Source of the DNA: Dermatophagoides farinae
Lineage: Eukaryota; Arthropoda; Arachnida; Sarcoptiformes; Pyroglyphidae
Length of the DNA stretch: 64,000 bases
Direction of reading: 5' to 3'
Assembly: GCF_024713945.1 (NCBI RefSeq)
Contig: NW_027461517.1
Span: forward strand, 310,001-374,000
The notes beneath the pieces are model-generated. The model was not told the origin of the DNA. It made no database searches and saw nothing but the letters and a program-made list of their open reading frames with translations. A program made the position numbers and the translations under genes. This document shows, piece after piece, positions 9,288 through 18,843 of the stretch (the first letter of the stretch is position 1; each line of letters starts with the position of its first letter).

Positions 9288-9632
9288 TTAGTCTTTTTTC
9301 TTAAAATTTATCATTTTAGTGATTTCTTGTTCTAAAAAATTTCTTACCTTGTATTGATTATAGTGCGGCTTGCATTTTGTGTTCTTTTGTATCACATTGT
9401 TGCCATTTAATTTAGATTTTGATTGTTTTCTCTTATTCTGATTGTATTGAAGTTTAGCTTGCAAAATAAAATTTATGTCGTAAAAGGGGCGACAAAACTC
9501 AGATCCCAAAATTGGAGCTGGGTGTTTGATTTCATTATTAGCAATAGATAAAATATACGCGCATTTTTTCTCAAGAGAACTGTCGCGTTCGGGCATGCGT
9601 ACCGACTTTTCGATCTGATCAAGTACTGTCAT
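9288..9632 (-). CDS. Small basic protein of unknown function
   Basis: 114 residues from ATG 9632 (MTVLDQIEKSVRMPERDSSL). The first 60 residues look globular (CAYILSIANNEIKHPAPILG, then FCRPFYDINFILQAKLQY). The rest is Lys/Asn-rich and probably disordered. No targeting signal. Inside the frame there is a GTAAG at about 9348 (minus strand), but no acceptor at a suitable distance, so I keep it as a single exon. Family not recognised. Confidence 0.5.
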   Translation of the reverse strand: MTVLDQIEKSVRMPERDSSLEKKCAYILSIANNEIKHPAPILGSEFCRPFYDINFILQAKLQYNQNKRKQSKSKLNGNNVIQKNTKCKPHYNQYKVRNFLEQEITKMINFKKKD

Positions 9633-9838
9633 TTGGTTATAAAATTATTTTTTATTTATACAAACAAAAAAAAATGAATTTAGGAATGATCAAACTGCAA
9701 ATAATAAAAAAATTGGTTTGTAAAAAAAATTAGCGCAATCATGTGTTCGAGATGGCAGACACGCAAAAAGAATGAAATATTCTTGGGAACTGACAGAAAA
9801 CCTCGTGATGTTTCAAAATCTTTATAGAATCAATAATA

Positions 9839-10948
9839 ATGATTTGTGGTTGGAATAAAACTATACGCCAATGTAATAGTTTAGTTTTGATCGCAGGACA
9901 ACCATTGACAAACTGCCCGTATTGTAAATTAATAGGAAAAAATGATTCCATATGGTATCCTCACCAGTATGGTTACGACTGTATCCGCTATATATGTTCA
10001 GAGAACACTAATGAGGGCGAAAACAACCGATGTGAAGAATTTTTCGACTACAATTTTTCAATGATTTTTTGGAACAAAAATGACCAATCTCACACATTTG
10101 AAATTCCGCTTTGCCCGTATTGCAACGGTGTTTTTGGCATTTACGAGCTGGAAAATAGTTCACTTATCAGTATGAGCAGAAATAGACTTAGATACTGCAT
10201 CAAATGTCCAAAAAATCATTTGCTGCCGCTAGCTAGCTTTGTCTGCATGACACGCAAAGGAAGATCAATCTGCGGAGGTTCGTATAAATTGCAATGGACA
10301 TACGATACTATGGTACTGAGATGCAGTTCGCAAAGAAACCGTGATCATGATCTTTGGTGGATTCGCTACAAAGGTGAGTGGAAACAGCGCCGCACGATAA
10401 TTCGTTATAAAAAAGAACTGCTGAGCAAGCTGCCAGACAAGCATCGGCAATATATTTTAGGGCTTGTCATGGAAGGCGATACTATACCAGATCCGCAACT
10501 GCTCAGACTGTTTCACGGAAACCTCTCGAACACAATATCCCAATTAAATCAATTAATTAAAAAAAATTCAATTAGTGACGGTCAATATCCAAATGATTAT
10601 AATGTGAATAACTCGTCTCTTTTACCGTCTAATATGACCAACAATTATGAGGCTGAAAATTGGCCTAGCGAACATTACCGCTTTAATGAAAGCAATGACC
10701 TGAACCAAAAAATACTTCTTAAAAAACAAGCCAGCTGGTACGACGAAGTAGCAATGAATTATCCTGAAAACTTTTCTGGAATAGATGATTTGATTTACGA
10801 TTCAACGGATCCTGCAAAGGGTAACGTCCATTATGAGAAGCAAAACATGAGTTACGAAATGTATGAGATTGATAGAAATGTTCATCAAGGTGTGCCCTAT
10901 GACATGAGCATTTGCAATGTCGAGTTCCACGTTAATGGTGTTAAGTAA
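9839..10948 (+). CDS. Cys-rich, probably zinc-binding protein of unknown function
   Basis: 369 residues. The N-terminal 160 residues carry many paired cysteines: NCPYCKLIG, CIRYICSE, CEEFF, then LCPYCNGVFG, YCIKCPKNH and FVCM. Two CPYC knuckles about 65 residues apart, each followed by further Cys pairs, suggest two zinc-ribbon-like modules. A basic helical segment (about residues 180-215) follows, with KGEWKQRRTIIRYKKELL. The last 150 residues are Asn, Tyr and Asp rich and look disordered. No signal peptide or membrane segment. Nucleic-acid or protein binding is plausible from the zinc knuckles and basic segment, but that is inference. I do not recognise the family. Confidence 0.7.
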   Translation: MICGWNKTIRQCNSLVLIAGQPLTNCPYCKLIGKNDSIWYPHQYGYDCIRYICSENTNEGENNRCEEFFDYNFSMIFWNKNDQSHTFEIPLCPYCNGVFGIYELENSSLISMSRNRLRYCIKCPKNHLLPLASFVCMTRKGRSICGGSYKLQWTYDTMVLRCSSQRNRDHDLWWIRYKGEWKQRRTIIRYKKELLSKLPDKHRQYILGLVMEGDTIPDPQLLRLFHGNLSNTISQLNQLIKKNSISDGQYPNDYNVNNSSLLPSNMTNNYEAENWPSEHYRFNESNDLNQKILLKKQASWYDEVAMNYPENFSGIDDLIYDSTDPAKGNVHYEKQNMSYEMYEIDRNVHQGVPYDMSICNVEFHVNGVK

Positions 10949-11252
10949 CCATTGTAGCCGCGTGCGACGCGATTCTAATTATTATTTCAAGCTGTAATGA
11001 TATTAAGCTAGATCAACACGTTCCAGCTCGCTGTTTGTATAAACAATATCGCATGAAATAAAGTCGGTTAGGTAAAAGCGATTTTATTTCGTTGAGCTTT
11101 GTAAGTATTTTTAAAATTGATTTTCAATCCCTTTATAAATAATTTATAAATAATTAAGCCTGCATCGATATATTTTGTATCATTGCTAAGATTTAAATAG
11201 ACGAGTTCTTTGCAGGTCGCGAAACGTTTTCAAGCAGTATATCTACCTCTGA
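10949..11252 (+). other. Intergenic/leader region upstream of TXNDC9
   Basis: 304 bp without a gene. A GTAAGT at 11101 and a TTTGCAG ending at 11215 could bound a 115-nt leader intron of the TXNDC9 gene. That is far longer than the 25-36 nt introns elsewhere in the window, so I treat it as unproven. Confidence 0.3.
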
Positions 11253-11882
11253 ATGACAGAGCAAAGAGATTATTATGAAAATGAAAGAAAGCTTGCGCAG
11301 CTGGAAAATGCTGTTTCAAAAAATCTGATGAACGCCTTACGAGCTAAGGAAGAAGAATTGGATAGCGAACTGAATGCGATACAAAATCTAAACGACGATG
11401 ATTTTGAAAAAATCCAATACAACCGCAAGAAGCAGCTATTAGAAAAGTACAAACGAGACAATCACTGGCGTAGTTTAGGTCACGGAGAATTGACTGAGTG
11501 TACAAGCGATACAGATTTCTTTCCAATTTCGGAGAAAAGTCCACTTTTGGTTGTGCATTGTTTCAAAAACGACATTGGCATGGAGTATTCGGAATATTTG
11601 AATGTTATATTGGAATCTCTGGCGAAGAAAAGGTTAGATATTAAATTTATCAAGCTAAACGTGGAGCGTCATCCGTTTTTAGTGTCGACGTTGAACGTAT
11701 TTGTGATTCCAACCGTGTTGTTGATAAAACAGATGAAAGTCATTCATCGTTTGGTTGGATTTGACGAGCTGGGCGGCAGCGTGGACTTTTCCGAAGCTGA
11801 CTTTAATAATTTACTGAATAGTTACAGGATTAACGAGAAGTTCCTCACAGAAAAAAACTCAGACGATGATGAAGATGCATAG
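11253..11882 (+). CDS. TXNDC9: Thioredoxin domain-containing protein 9 (phosducin-like)
   Basis: 209 residues. N-terminal coiled coil with the family segment EEELDSELNAIQNLNDDD and then SLGHGELTECTSDTDFF. The thioredoxin-like fold follows: PLLVVHCFKND, LDIKFIKLNVERHPFL, FVIPTVLLIKQMKVIHRLVGFDELG. As in other members, the redox CxxC of thioredoxin is absent, which fits a chaperone cofactor rather than an oxidoreductase. In other eukaryotes TXNDC9/PhLP3 binds the cytosolic chaperonin CCT and helps tubulin and actin folding. An acidic tail (NSDDDEDA) ends the protein. Single exon. Confidence 0.9.
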   Translation: MTEQRDYYENERKLAQLENAVSKNLMNALRAKEEELDSELNAIQNLNDDDFEKIQYNRKKQLLEKYKRDNHWRSLGHGELTECTSDTDFFPISEKSPLLVVHCFKNDIGMEYSEYLNVILESLAKKRLDIKFIKLNVERHPFLVSTLNVFVIPTVLLIKQMKVIHRLVGFDELGGSVDFSEADFNNLLNSYRINEKFLTEKNSDDDEDA

Positions 11883-11962
11883 CTCGTGAATAAAAAATTA
11901 TATAATCTCTCCGATTTTAACAAAATTTATTTTTAAATAAGCAATTAGGTTGTAGAAGCAAA

Positions 11963-12278
11963 ATGGCCCGAAAACCAGATCCATATGACAATTTGCTTAA
12001 GAAGAAAGTTATGATAAACTTTTATGGAAATCGAACAAGTAAGTGTGCCGTGTTAAATTTTAGTTTCTGGAATTTTATTATCGATAGATAGTAATGGAAA
12101 TATACTACTGGACAATGCGTTAGAGTATTTGAGCAACGCTAAAAAACGGCCAACGACACGGACACGAGAACTAGGTTTGATTATCGTCAAGATGAGTCAA
12201 GTTCGCGTAATTTCAGATTTCGATTCATATAAAAATATTGAAAATCCTTACGAGCGAAAGGAAAATAATAAAAATTAA
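11963..12278 (+). CDS. LSM7: U6 snRNA-associated Sm-like protein LSm7 (two exons)
   Basis: Two exons, 11963-12038 and 12064-12278, join across a 25-nt intron to give 96 residues. Spliced, the Sm1 motif reads VMINFYGNRTISGILLSIDS followed by GNILLDNALEYL, and Sm2 reads LGLIIVKMSQVRVISDF, then ENPYE. The Asn in LLDN and the tail IENPYE (family IENPF) favour LSm7 over SmG. LSm7 is part of the LSm2-8 ring on U6 snRNA and the LSm1-7 ring in mRNA decay. Without splicing the frame stops soon after the donor, so the intron is needed. Too short for a simple open-frame search. Confidence 0.9.
12039..12063 (+). other. 25-nt spliceosomal intron (LSm7)
   Basis: Starts GTAAGTGTG and ends AAATTTTAG. Removal restores the Sm1 motif (NRTISGILL). 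It is the shortest intron in the window. Confidence 0.88.
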
Positions 12279-12359
12279 CAGAAATATTTTCTGGTATTTA
12301 CGTATGGTAAATAATTAAGCATTGAGTTTGATGTCTGAAATGCAAAAACGAGCTGGGCA

Positions 12360-13670
12360 ATGACGTTATCAGAATCTTGGCTTAAGTCATTTTTAACAAA
12401 GCATTTGTTGGATGACTTTGTACTAACGGACGAAGGGATAGATTTCTTGGAATCGTGGTTTTTATCAACGTTGACAATGTTTCTGGATTTCTCCAAGCAT
12501 GTTTTGTGTTCTCAACGAAACACGGCTTTGACCCATGCGAATGTGGTACTGATCGAGAAACTGTTGGGTGGATCAAAGCACGCAGAAATGAGTTCAGATT
12601 CTGATGAAGACGAGCTGGTCAATCTGGATCAGCTGATCGACGAAGAGATATGCAGTCCCGTGGAGTTTCATACAGAGTTAAAATGGTTGGCTATAATGGG
12701 CGAAGTTGTTGACAACGACGCTTTGGTGGAACGAATTACTAAAGAAAAGCGGGTATTGTGGAAATACTCAAACTATCAGAGTTTCATTCAGACGATAGAT
12801 TCGCTGAACAAACCACAACTGGCTCATGAGTTGATAATTAAAAACTTTTCTGCAAAGCAAATTGAGCAATTATCGTCGAACAAAAACTGCAATGATCTCA
12901 TTCTTGACATGACGGGCGCGTTTGATAATTTTATCTACAACGAAGAAAAAATGTATTTTATGAAGGTTTTCGCCGTTATTACAGTTAGAATCGAGCTAGA
13001 GAGAAACAAATCCAAATCTAACAAACTGGTTCTAGAAAACAACGTGATTCTTCAAAAAATTTTGCAAAGTTTTAAAAACGGACTGTTTTCAGACTTGCTT
13101 GTAAGCATTATCGTGACCGGGCTATGCAAGATTTTGATGAATATTTTGTTGCTCGGCCCGGTGATTTGCTGCGAAATCATAATTTCGTGTTTCTATGCGC
13201 TCATGTCTAATAAGCAAGTCAATCTGCAGCACTTGATGCACCAACTAGTCGAGTCTTTACTGTGCATTATTCTAGCTCCGCAAATCGGCTTGATAGCTGG
13301 TAATTACACCAGCCAATTCAAGCTGGTTAAACTTATGGCTTCGGAAACGTTAAAAAACATAGTATACAACAAAGACTCCTACCAAACACTAAATCTGTTA
13401 GAAACTATCATTTCTAAATATTTGTCGTGTTTCGAATACGAGCTGGGTTCGCTTTTGGGGATAGTGTTGCTCTGCACTGTTTTAAAAAATGAAAACCTCA
13501 ATAAGCTAATCCTGCAAAAAGAACAAAAAATAAGACGATTTCTTGACCAAATTTCGACGCAAGCCACTGAAAACAACGAAGACTTCAATGTAGAGCTCAC
13601 TAGATATTTAGAAGATTTTTTGTTATCGATTAAGAATTCTATTGTTGATCTACCTCAATTATTTTATTAA
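12360..13670 (+). CDS. TAF6-like protein (histone fold plus helical repeats), tentative
   Basis: 436 residues. The first 65 residues look like a histone fold: a short helix (ESWLKSFLTKHL), a long central helix (FLESWFLSTLTMFLDFSKHVL) and a third with ALTHANVVLIEKLL, the pattern of TAF6 and its relatives. An acidic linker (SSDSDEDELVNLDQLIDEE) precedes PVEFHTELKWLAIMGEV, which lines up with the TAF6 segment RAHWLSIEG. LAHELIIKNFSAKQIEQL matches the place of the HEL-SxEQQ motif, and the rest is HEAT-like helices. TAF6 is a TFIID subunit that pairs with TAF9. Identification rests on motif order only; an unrelated helical protein is possible. Confidence 0.5.
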   Translation: MTLSESWLKSFLTKHLLDDFVLTDEGIDFLESWFLSTLTMFLDFSKHVLCSQRNTALTHANVVLIEKLLGGSKHAEMSSDSDEDELVNLDQLIDEEICSPVEFHTELKWLAIMGEVVDNDALVERITKEKRVLWKYSNYQSFIQTIDSLNKPQLAHELIIKNFSAKQIEQLSSNKNCNDLILDMTGAFDNFIYNEEKMYFMKVFAVITVRIELERNKSKSNKLVLENNVILQKILQSFKNGLFSDLLVSIIVTGLCKILMNILLLGPVICCEIIISCFYALMSNKQVNLQHLMHQLVESLLCIILAPQIGLIAGNYTSQFKLVKLMASETLKNIVYNKDSYQTLNLLETIISKYLSCFEYELGSLLGIVLLCTVLKNENLNKLILQKEQKIRRFLDQISTQATENNEDFNVELTRYLEDFLLSIKNSIVDLPQLFY

Positions 13671-13799
13671 ATGTTGAATATTTAATTTTAGTGTTTGAAT
13701 AGTAGATAACTCGTTCAATAGTTAAACTCCTAGCTTCAACGTGTTCTGGAGTTTAAAATGTTACTCTGATCTTTATTTTACTAAATAAATTAAAAGGTG

Positions 13800-14339
13800 A
13801 TGATCGCGTCCGAACCGGCCATTTTGTATTACCATCTCGAACCGCTCGAGCTGCAAGAGCTGCCTACATTATACATTTACCTGTCCTTGAACAGTCTCAC
13901 CACGTATTTGCAACACGGCCTTCAATTTAACGCTTACGAAGAGCACATTATAAATTTTAACAGACCTTTGTCCACATTCGACACAGAAAAACTTGCTAAA
14001 GTTTTCAATGAGTTCCATATTCGCACACAATGTGCTGCAATTTCAAATTTTGGTAACATTTATATCGCTTGTAGTTTTCCTTTTTTACAAATAGTTGAGA
14101 ATCAGCACTTGTTTATTTCGACTTTGCGCAAACAGTTGAAAAATCTGAGAAGCCAAAACATTTATTTACAAAAACAAGTTCAGTTACCTAGCAAATCTTT
14201 TTTGGTTGCGTTTAATCAACAGAAAATTACTAAACCGTTCCCGTTGAAATTCATATACATGTTGGGAATTCGTTCCGATATTTCATACATGATGAAATAC
14301 TTCGGATACGTGGAAAACGAATCTTACATTGAAATTTAA
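13800..14339 (+). CDS. Protein of unknown function
   Basis: 179 residues from ATG 13800 (MIASEPAILYYHLEPLEL). The frame is mixed alpha/beta, with hydrophobic segments TLYIYLSLNSLTTYLQH and NIYIACSFPFLQIV, then a coiled-coil-like helix (STLRKQLKNLRSQNIYLQK). No signal peptide. I do not recognise the family. Downstream open stretches at 14350-14590 might belong to it, but the needed donors do not match the window's GTAAGT consensus. Confidence 0.6.
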   Translation: MIASEPAILYYHLEPLELQELPTLYIYLSLNSLTTYLQHGLQFNAYEEHIINFNRPLSTFDTEKLAKVFNEFHIRTQCAAISNFGNIYIACSFPFLQIVENQHLFISTLRKQLKNLRSQNIYLQKQVQLPSKSFLVAFNQQKITKPFPLKFIYMLGIRSDISYMMKYFGYVENESYIEI

Positions 14340-14650
14340 ATTTATAGATTGCTGGATTAAAAAATGACGTTGCAAGATTAGTTAACATAATTCTAGCGAA
14401 ATTCTACCTCTACTACTGCACTACGTATTTGATGCTGGGCTACTGACGATAGCTCGATTTACAGTGGGCATGCCTATCGTTTCGCTGTTAATATTGTTAC
14501 TAAAAGATAAACGTATATTTATAAATATTACGCTGTACAGTCTAATAAGGGCTCGGGAAGAATACAATTTACTGTTACTGCAAAATTTAAAAGAATGTAG
14601 ATAATAAAACAGAATAAGATAAATGCTTATAAATCACGATATCAAGAATT
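14340..14650 (+). other. Gap with short open stretches, no supported gene
   Basis: 311 bp between two convergent genes. It contains an open stretch from about 14345 to 14450 and another from about 14455 to 14603 (hydrophobic, ending LQNLKECR). Linking them to the upstream gene would need donors GTGGAA and GTATTT, unlike every supported intron here. Confidence 0.3.
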
Positions 14651-17065
14651 CTAGTACGTAATAACTAAGTTAGACTGAGACATACGGATAATATCTACTT
14701 TGGCAGAATACTTGGAGTCGGTTGAATTCAACGTGTCAATATGTTTTACCACGCAGTTAGCGAAGGTAGAAGCAGCTTCCGGAGCACAATTGTATCCACC
14801 TTCAAGTACACTAACGAGCCGCCCTTCACAACAATCATTAGCTACTCCTATCAAAAGTTTCGTAATTTGTCTGAACGATTTTTCCGTTAAATGACCAAAA
14901 CCTTGGTTCAGTTGTTCGTTGACGTGTGCGTCAAATCCAGAACTAAGCATAATAAGGTCGGGATCAAACTCGTATAAAGGAACAAGCACCTGCGAACAGA
15001 ATTTAGTCATATATGTTTCTTCTGTGTCCGCTTTGGAAATCGGCACGTTGATAATGTTGGAATTTGAAATATTGGACGAGCCGCCTGTGCCTGGGTAAAA
15101 CTCTTGGTCATATCCGTGAATCGAGGCGAGGAAAATATTTTTGTGGTCGTCCATATCCCGCCAAACCCGCAACTGAGGAATTTCAACCGTGGTAGAAGAG
15201 TTGATGAAGTGGGGTTTTGAAGAGTTGAAGACCAGGTTTCGCGAGTGAGAAGTAAGTAGTTCTACAATATTCTCCGAGCCATTACCGTGGTGAATATCAA
15301 AGTCGACAACAGCAATCTTATTGATGCCAATTGACTCCAGGTTGTAACGCGCCCATGCGACTCCAATCATTACGTTATTTAATAAGCAGAAACCTTGACT
15401 TCCAGAGCTCCAGCTAGTCGATAAAAATGAGTTTTGATCGTTCTGAGCAGCTCCATAAGTACCTAAATGATGTCCTGGCGGTCTGATGGCGCAAAACGCG
15501 TTGCGCACAGAATTCGGTGTTTCATCCGAGTTCGAATTGTACCGAGTGACCAATCGGATAGCATGTATGACACAACCAGCTGCAGCGAGCGCAGCATTGT
15601 AACTGCCCACCGTCATTATTGTGTCTTGATCTAAATGAGACTTCATGTCAGGGTAATTCTTAGCTTGATTTACTTGTTTCATTAAAGCGAGAATGTAACT
15701 CGCGTCGTGTACTCGCGAAATGTCTGCGAGACATGGCGTGTAGGTCGAATTTTTTGTCAACACGCCTGCCATTCTTACATCATTGAAAAAAATTCCGTTT
15801 TCTTGATCGATGATTACTTCTAACCGGTGCATATTTTCAGGGTTGTTTTTTATATGTCTAACTTTTTCACAAAAATCAGCCGGCTCGTAATACATATGCT
15901 GCAGACACGTTTCATTATATACAAAAATTGTTTTATTTAATAATTCACAACGGTGTATTATGTTGTAAAAATACTCCAAATCACTGACCATGTCAAAACC
16001 AAACTGTGAAGCCACTCCTGAGTTGGTAATACTCTGCTTAATCATTTCGAAAGAGCTCGTAAATATCGGACTCGAAACTAAAAACTTCATGTGCACACTG
16101 CTCGAATAACTCATCGACTTTATGAATAGTTCAATGTAATCCTGCAAGTTTACCTCATTCAAAAAGTTTTTAGCCAAGTTAGGGAAGAGTTTGCGAGACT
16201 CGATACTTTTGTCTACGTATTGATACATCGATAAAACGCCGGTTTCTAGCAACAAAGCGATTGCATCGTCTAAATGCCTTTGACAAATTCGGTCTACCAA
16301 AGAGTATCCATCTGCATCGAGTTCTTCAATGTTGAAAAACTTTAATGTATTGTCGTTTACCTCGTAAACCTTTTTTAATTCTTCAGCCTTGGTTACGTAT
16401 TTGTTCGAAAAATTAGATCTCATCGCGGGCAAGAAAACCAGAGCCAAACAAACCAAGGCTTGTTCTTTCAGGTCGCGCTTGTTCAACGAGTTCAAAAGCA
16501 AATGCAAACAGGGGGTTCCGAAATAAGGGTAATTCAAAAATTTTGATATGTTTGAAGATTTAGTAAGCTGAAACTGTGTTTCGCAGCCGTCCTGAACGTT
16601 GCCTTCACTGTAAATCAACGCAGCTTTGCGTTTTATTGACTTGTCGAGAGTAAACAACGTAGAGTCGGTAAACTTGTCTGTCAGCTTTATTAGCATGCAC
16701 AGCAAGGCTGGCGCCGCAGATAGTAAACAGGTGTGGATCACTGTCCGTGACGCTTTGTCTAAATTCACAATGTATTCGTGAGCCAAAGGCATTGAGCAGA
16801 ACTTCTCTACCTGCTTGACTTGGTTGGAAGCAATTGCTTTTGCCAAGTTATCCATGCTAAAGTAAATGGGGTCACGACACCATGAAGCAAATTTCATGCT
16901 TTCTTGAACACGGGGTATAGACATCTCCGCGGTTTGCGAGCTGTCCAAGTCTTTATTCTTCTTGTTGTTTAGTTCCTGTAAATGTTTCGGAACGTATGCG
17001 TCGGACCCGCACCGGAATCTGCGACGGCGATAGTGGGAACTTTCGTTGACAGATTCAGGATTCAT
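14651..17065 (-). CDS. Class II histone deacetylase (HDA1-type) with long N-terminal region
   Basis: 804 residues. The deacetylase domain fills the C-terminal 400 or so residues and has all expected motifs: AIRPPGHHLGTYGAAQN (catalytic His pair), GFCLLNNVMIGVAWAR, VVDFDIHHGNGSENI (zinc Asp and His), FLASIHGYDQEFYPGTG, LIMLSSGFDAH (second zinc Asp) and VLEGGYN (catalytic Tyr). This is the Zn-dependent lysine deacetylase fold; the PPGHHLG and SSGFDAH wording fits class II. The N-terminal 400 residues start basic (YRRRRFRCGSDAYVPKHL), and residues about 60-280 look like ankyrin-type helical repeats (SRTVIHTCLLSAAPALLCML, VDRICQRHLDDAIALLLETG). It probably acts on histones in the nucleus, but no localisation signal is clear. 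Single exon. Confidence 0.93.
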   Translation of the reverse strand: MNPESVNESSHYRRRRFRCGSDAYVPKHLQELNNKKNKDLDSSQTAEMSIPRVQESMKFASWCRDPIYFSMDNLAKAIASNQVKQVEKFCSMPLAHEYIVNLDKASRTVIHTCLLSAAPALLCMLIKLTDKFTDSTLFTLDKSIKRKAALIYSEGNVQDGCETQFQLTKSSNISKFLNYPYFGTPCLHLLLNSLNKRDLKEQALVCLALVFLPAMRSNFSNKYVTKAEELKKVYEVNDNTLKFFNIEELDADGYSLVDRICQRHLDDAIALLLETGVLSMYQYVDKSIESRKLFPNLAKNFLNEVNLQDYIELFIKSMSYSSSVHMKFLVSSPIFTSSFEMIKQSITNSGVASQFGFDMVSDLEYFYNIIHRCELLNKTIFVYNETCLQHMYYEPADFCEKVRHIKNNPENMHRLEVIIDQENGIFFNDVRMAGVLTKNSTYTPCLADISRVHDASYILALMKQVNQAKNYPDMKSHLDQDTIMTVGSYNAALAAAGCVIHAIRLVTRYNSNSDETPNSVRNAFCAIRPPGHHLGTYGAAQNDQNSFLSTSWSSGSQGFCLLNNVMIGVAWARYNLESIGINKIAVVDFDIHHGNGSENIVELLTSHSRNLVFNSSKPHFINSSTTVEIPQLRVWRDMDDHKNIFLASIHGYDQEFYPGTGGSSNISNSNIINVPISKADTEETYMTKFCSQVLVPLYEFDPDLIMLSSGFDAHVNEQLNQGFGHLTEKSFRQITKLLIGVANDCCEGRLVSVLEGGYNCAPEAASTFANCVVKHIDTLNSTDSKYSAKVDIIRMSQSNLVITY

Positions 17066-17137
17066 TTCGTAACAAATACTTTTTTATCCGAAGATTCCTA
17101 CGCCGCCTTTTGAATTTATTTAATTTATTTCAAATAT

Positions 17138-18108
17138 TTACTTCACCATAATTTTCACTAATTTGCTGCCCAGCACGCTTATGTCAAGATTATCCGGTAT
17201 TGTGTTTGTAACAAATATGGAATTTACTATAGTAAATTTTACGCCCTCGTACAAGATGTAAAACGTTGCTGAATACAATAACGACCTGAATATAACCGTA
17301 ATGCTTAATTTTTTACGAAGTTCGCACAATAGATCTACAATCAACAAGTAATATGCTAGTATAAACATGGACAGTATAGAACTGTTTTTCAGTTTTAGTC
17401 CAAATAGCGAGAAAGAAATTTTCTGGCTTTTGATTTTTCGTTTTTGTATTTCCTCTAAAAACTCGTTCTGAGCTACAACTTACCATTTAGGTCGAAAGCG
17501 TCTTCTTCTCTGTTGTTCGAGCTGGATGCTGCTACAATTTTATTTTTTTTCCAATTACATCTGAAAACTTGTTTCCGTTTTTCTATTGCATTACAGTGGT
17601 AAAGACAGAGATGCTGAGCTATACACCCCGTTCTTTTGATTGCTAAATCAAAAATCTGGTCGAATATTAAATACACACACTTTTCCAATTCCCACTTATT
17701 GTTATCAGCGTGAAAATTTTTCGGTACAACTAATTTAATAAATGAAATAGCCGCGGTACGAGCGTTTGAAGTCGCCCACGCTGCGCATTGTCTTATGTAG
17801 CCATTTTGCTTTTGCTCAATCAAATTAGGATCTTTATATCTTTTTATTATTTCAGCATTAGCTTCGAAACGATCAGGCAGTGTAAGCGACAAATACGAAT
17901 CGTTTTCAAAATTATAACATTTAATAGTCGTTTGGTCCTCTGCAGACGCGTTTCTAAACTCTAGCAATATCTCTAAGCAATAGTTCGGCTTGTTCAATAT
18001 GGCAGGAGGACGAATTAAAAACAAATAGTTTGAATTTTCGTTAGAGCAGGTTTTTTCTTCAAATAAAATCAAATCGGTAAACTGATGTACATCATCTATG
18101 CTATGCAT
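17138..18108 (-). CDS. Membrane protein of unknown function (two exons)
   Basis: Exons 17484-18108 and 17138-17454 join across a 29-nt intron to give 313 residues. The first exon would end in GKL-stop three codons past the donor; splicing gives AFDLNEEIQKRKIKSQ and carries straight into the downstream frame. The N-terminal 210 residues are soluble and Cys-containing (CAAWATSNARTAAISFIKLV, then GCIAQHLCLYHCNAIEKRK). The C-terminal 90 residues have two or three membrane segments (SMFILAYYLLIVDLL and SLLYSATFYILYEGV). No signal peptide. Family not recognised. Confidence 0.72.
17455..17483 (-). other. 29-nt spliceosomal intron (membrane protein gene)
   Basis: On the minus strand it begins GTAAGTTGTAG and ends GAGTTTTTAG. 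Removal fuses two open frames in phase 1. Confidence 0.85.
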
Positions 18109-18203
18109 AAGTGATTATATCCGTTATTTTTTTAAATATGACTATGAATTATTGTATAGAATTAAAAATAAATATTAATTAATTGGTGCGAAATGATAGC
18201 GAA

Positions 18204-18788
18204 ATGAATGAATCAAAAACTCATAACTTTATCCAACCGTACAATGTGTCGTCCATTTATGAAAATCTGCAAAAAATCGAAGGTATAAACAACAAACTTT
18301 TCTCTATCATTAACAGTTTAAAACAATTCGATTTTCCTAAATTGATCCTTTACGGAAACGAAAAGCTACTGTCTGACCTTGACTCGTTGTGCAAGTGCTT
18401 GAGGCTGATTGACGCTAAGAGCGTTCCTTTTTCACTCCAAACGTATTCAATCGTTCCGTGGTGTCCTACTATGCATGCTAAAGAATTGAATAACATTCCT
18501 ACATTGCTTTCTGTCAAACTTCCAGACGCAATAGAAGCTCAGATATATGCGGCTGAAGCGACCGTTACTAACGCAATGCTGGAATCACTCCAACACACAA
18601 TTCAAAACCAAAACAATTTGATAAGCAACAATGTCACTGCAATGCTTAAGGTTTTTAGCAATAAATACAAACCACGAATCGACGAAAGCTCGAAATTGAC
18701 GAAAATCAACGAAGTCAAAACTATAGAGGAAAATGTTCGAAAAATCTTGAAAGTTGTTTTAAATTCTTCGTCATTAATGAATCTTTAA
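18204..18788 (+). CDS. Helical protein, possibly Mediator subunit 8-like
   Basis: 194 residues from ATG 18204 (MNESKTHNFIQPYN). An N-terminal helical region (LQKIEGINNKLFSIINSLKQ) precedes FSLQTYSIVPWCPTMHA, then NIPTLLSVKLPDAIEAQ and a long helix ending KILKVVLN. The order (helix bundle, an extended P-rich stretch, P-x-LL-x-K-x-P-x2-E, long helix) resembles Med8 of the Mediator head, which bridges transcription activators and polymerase II. The match is by layout only and I consider it tentative. No targeting signal. Confidence 0.5.
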   Translation: MNESKTHNFIQPYNVSSIYENLQKIEGINNKLFSIINSLKQFDFPKLILYGNEKLLSDLDSLCKCLRLIDAKSVPFSLQTYSIVPWCPTMHAKELNNIPTLLSVKLPDAIEAQIYAAEATVTNAMLESLQHTIQNQNNLISNNVTAMLKVFSNKYKPRIDESSKLTKINEVKTIEENVRKILKVVLNSSSLMNL

Positions 18789-18843
18789 ATTCATGGCAGT
18801 AAATCTACGCGGTGAGTTGTTTAATTGGATGTGCAATTGCGCC

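Noticed and set aside
13102-13131. 30-nt GTAAGC to CAAG segment inside the TAF6-like gene
   Set aside because: The donor is GTAAGC and the acceptor lacks a pyrimidine stretch. The coding reading is smooth, so I treat it as exon.
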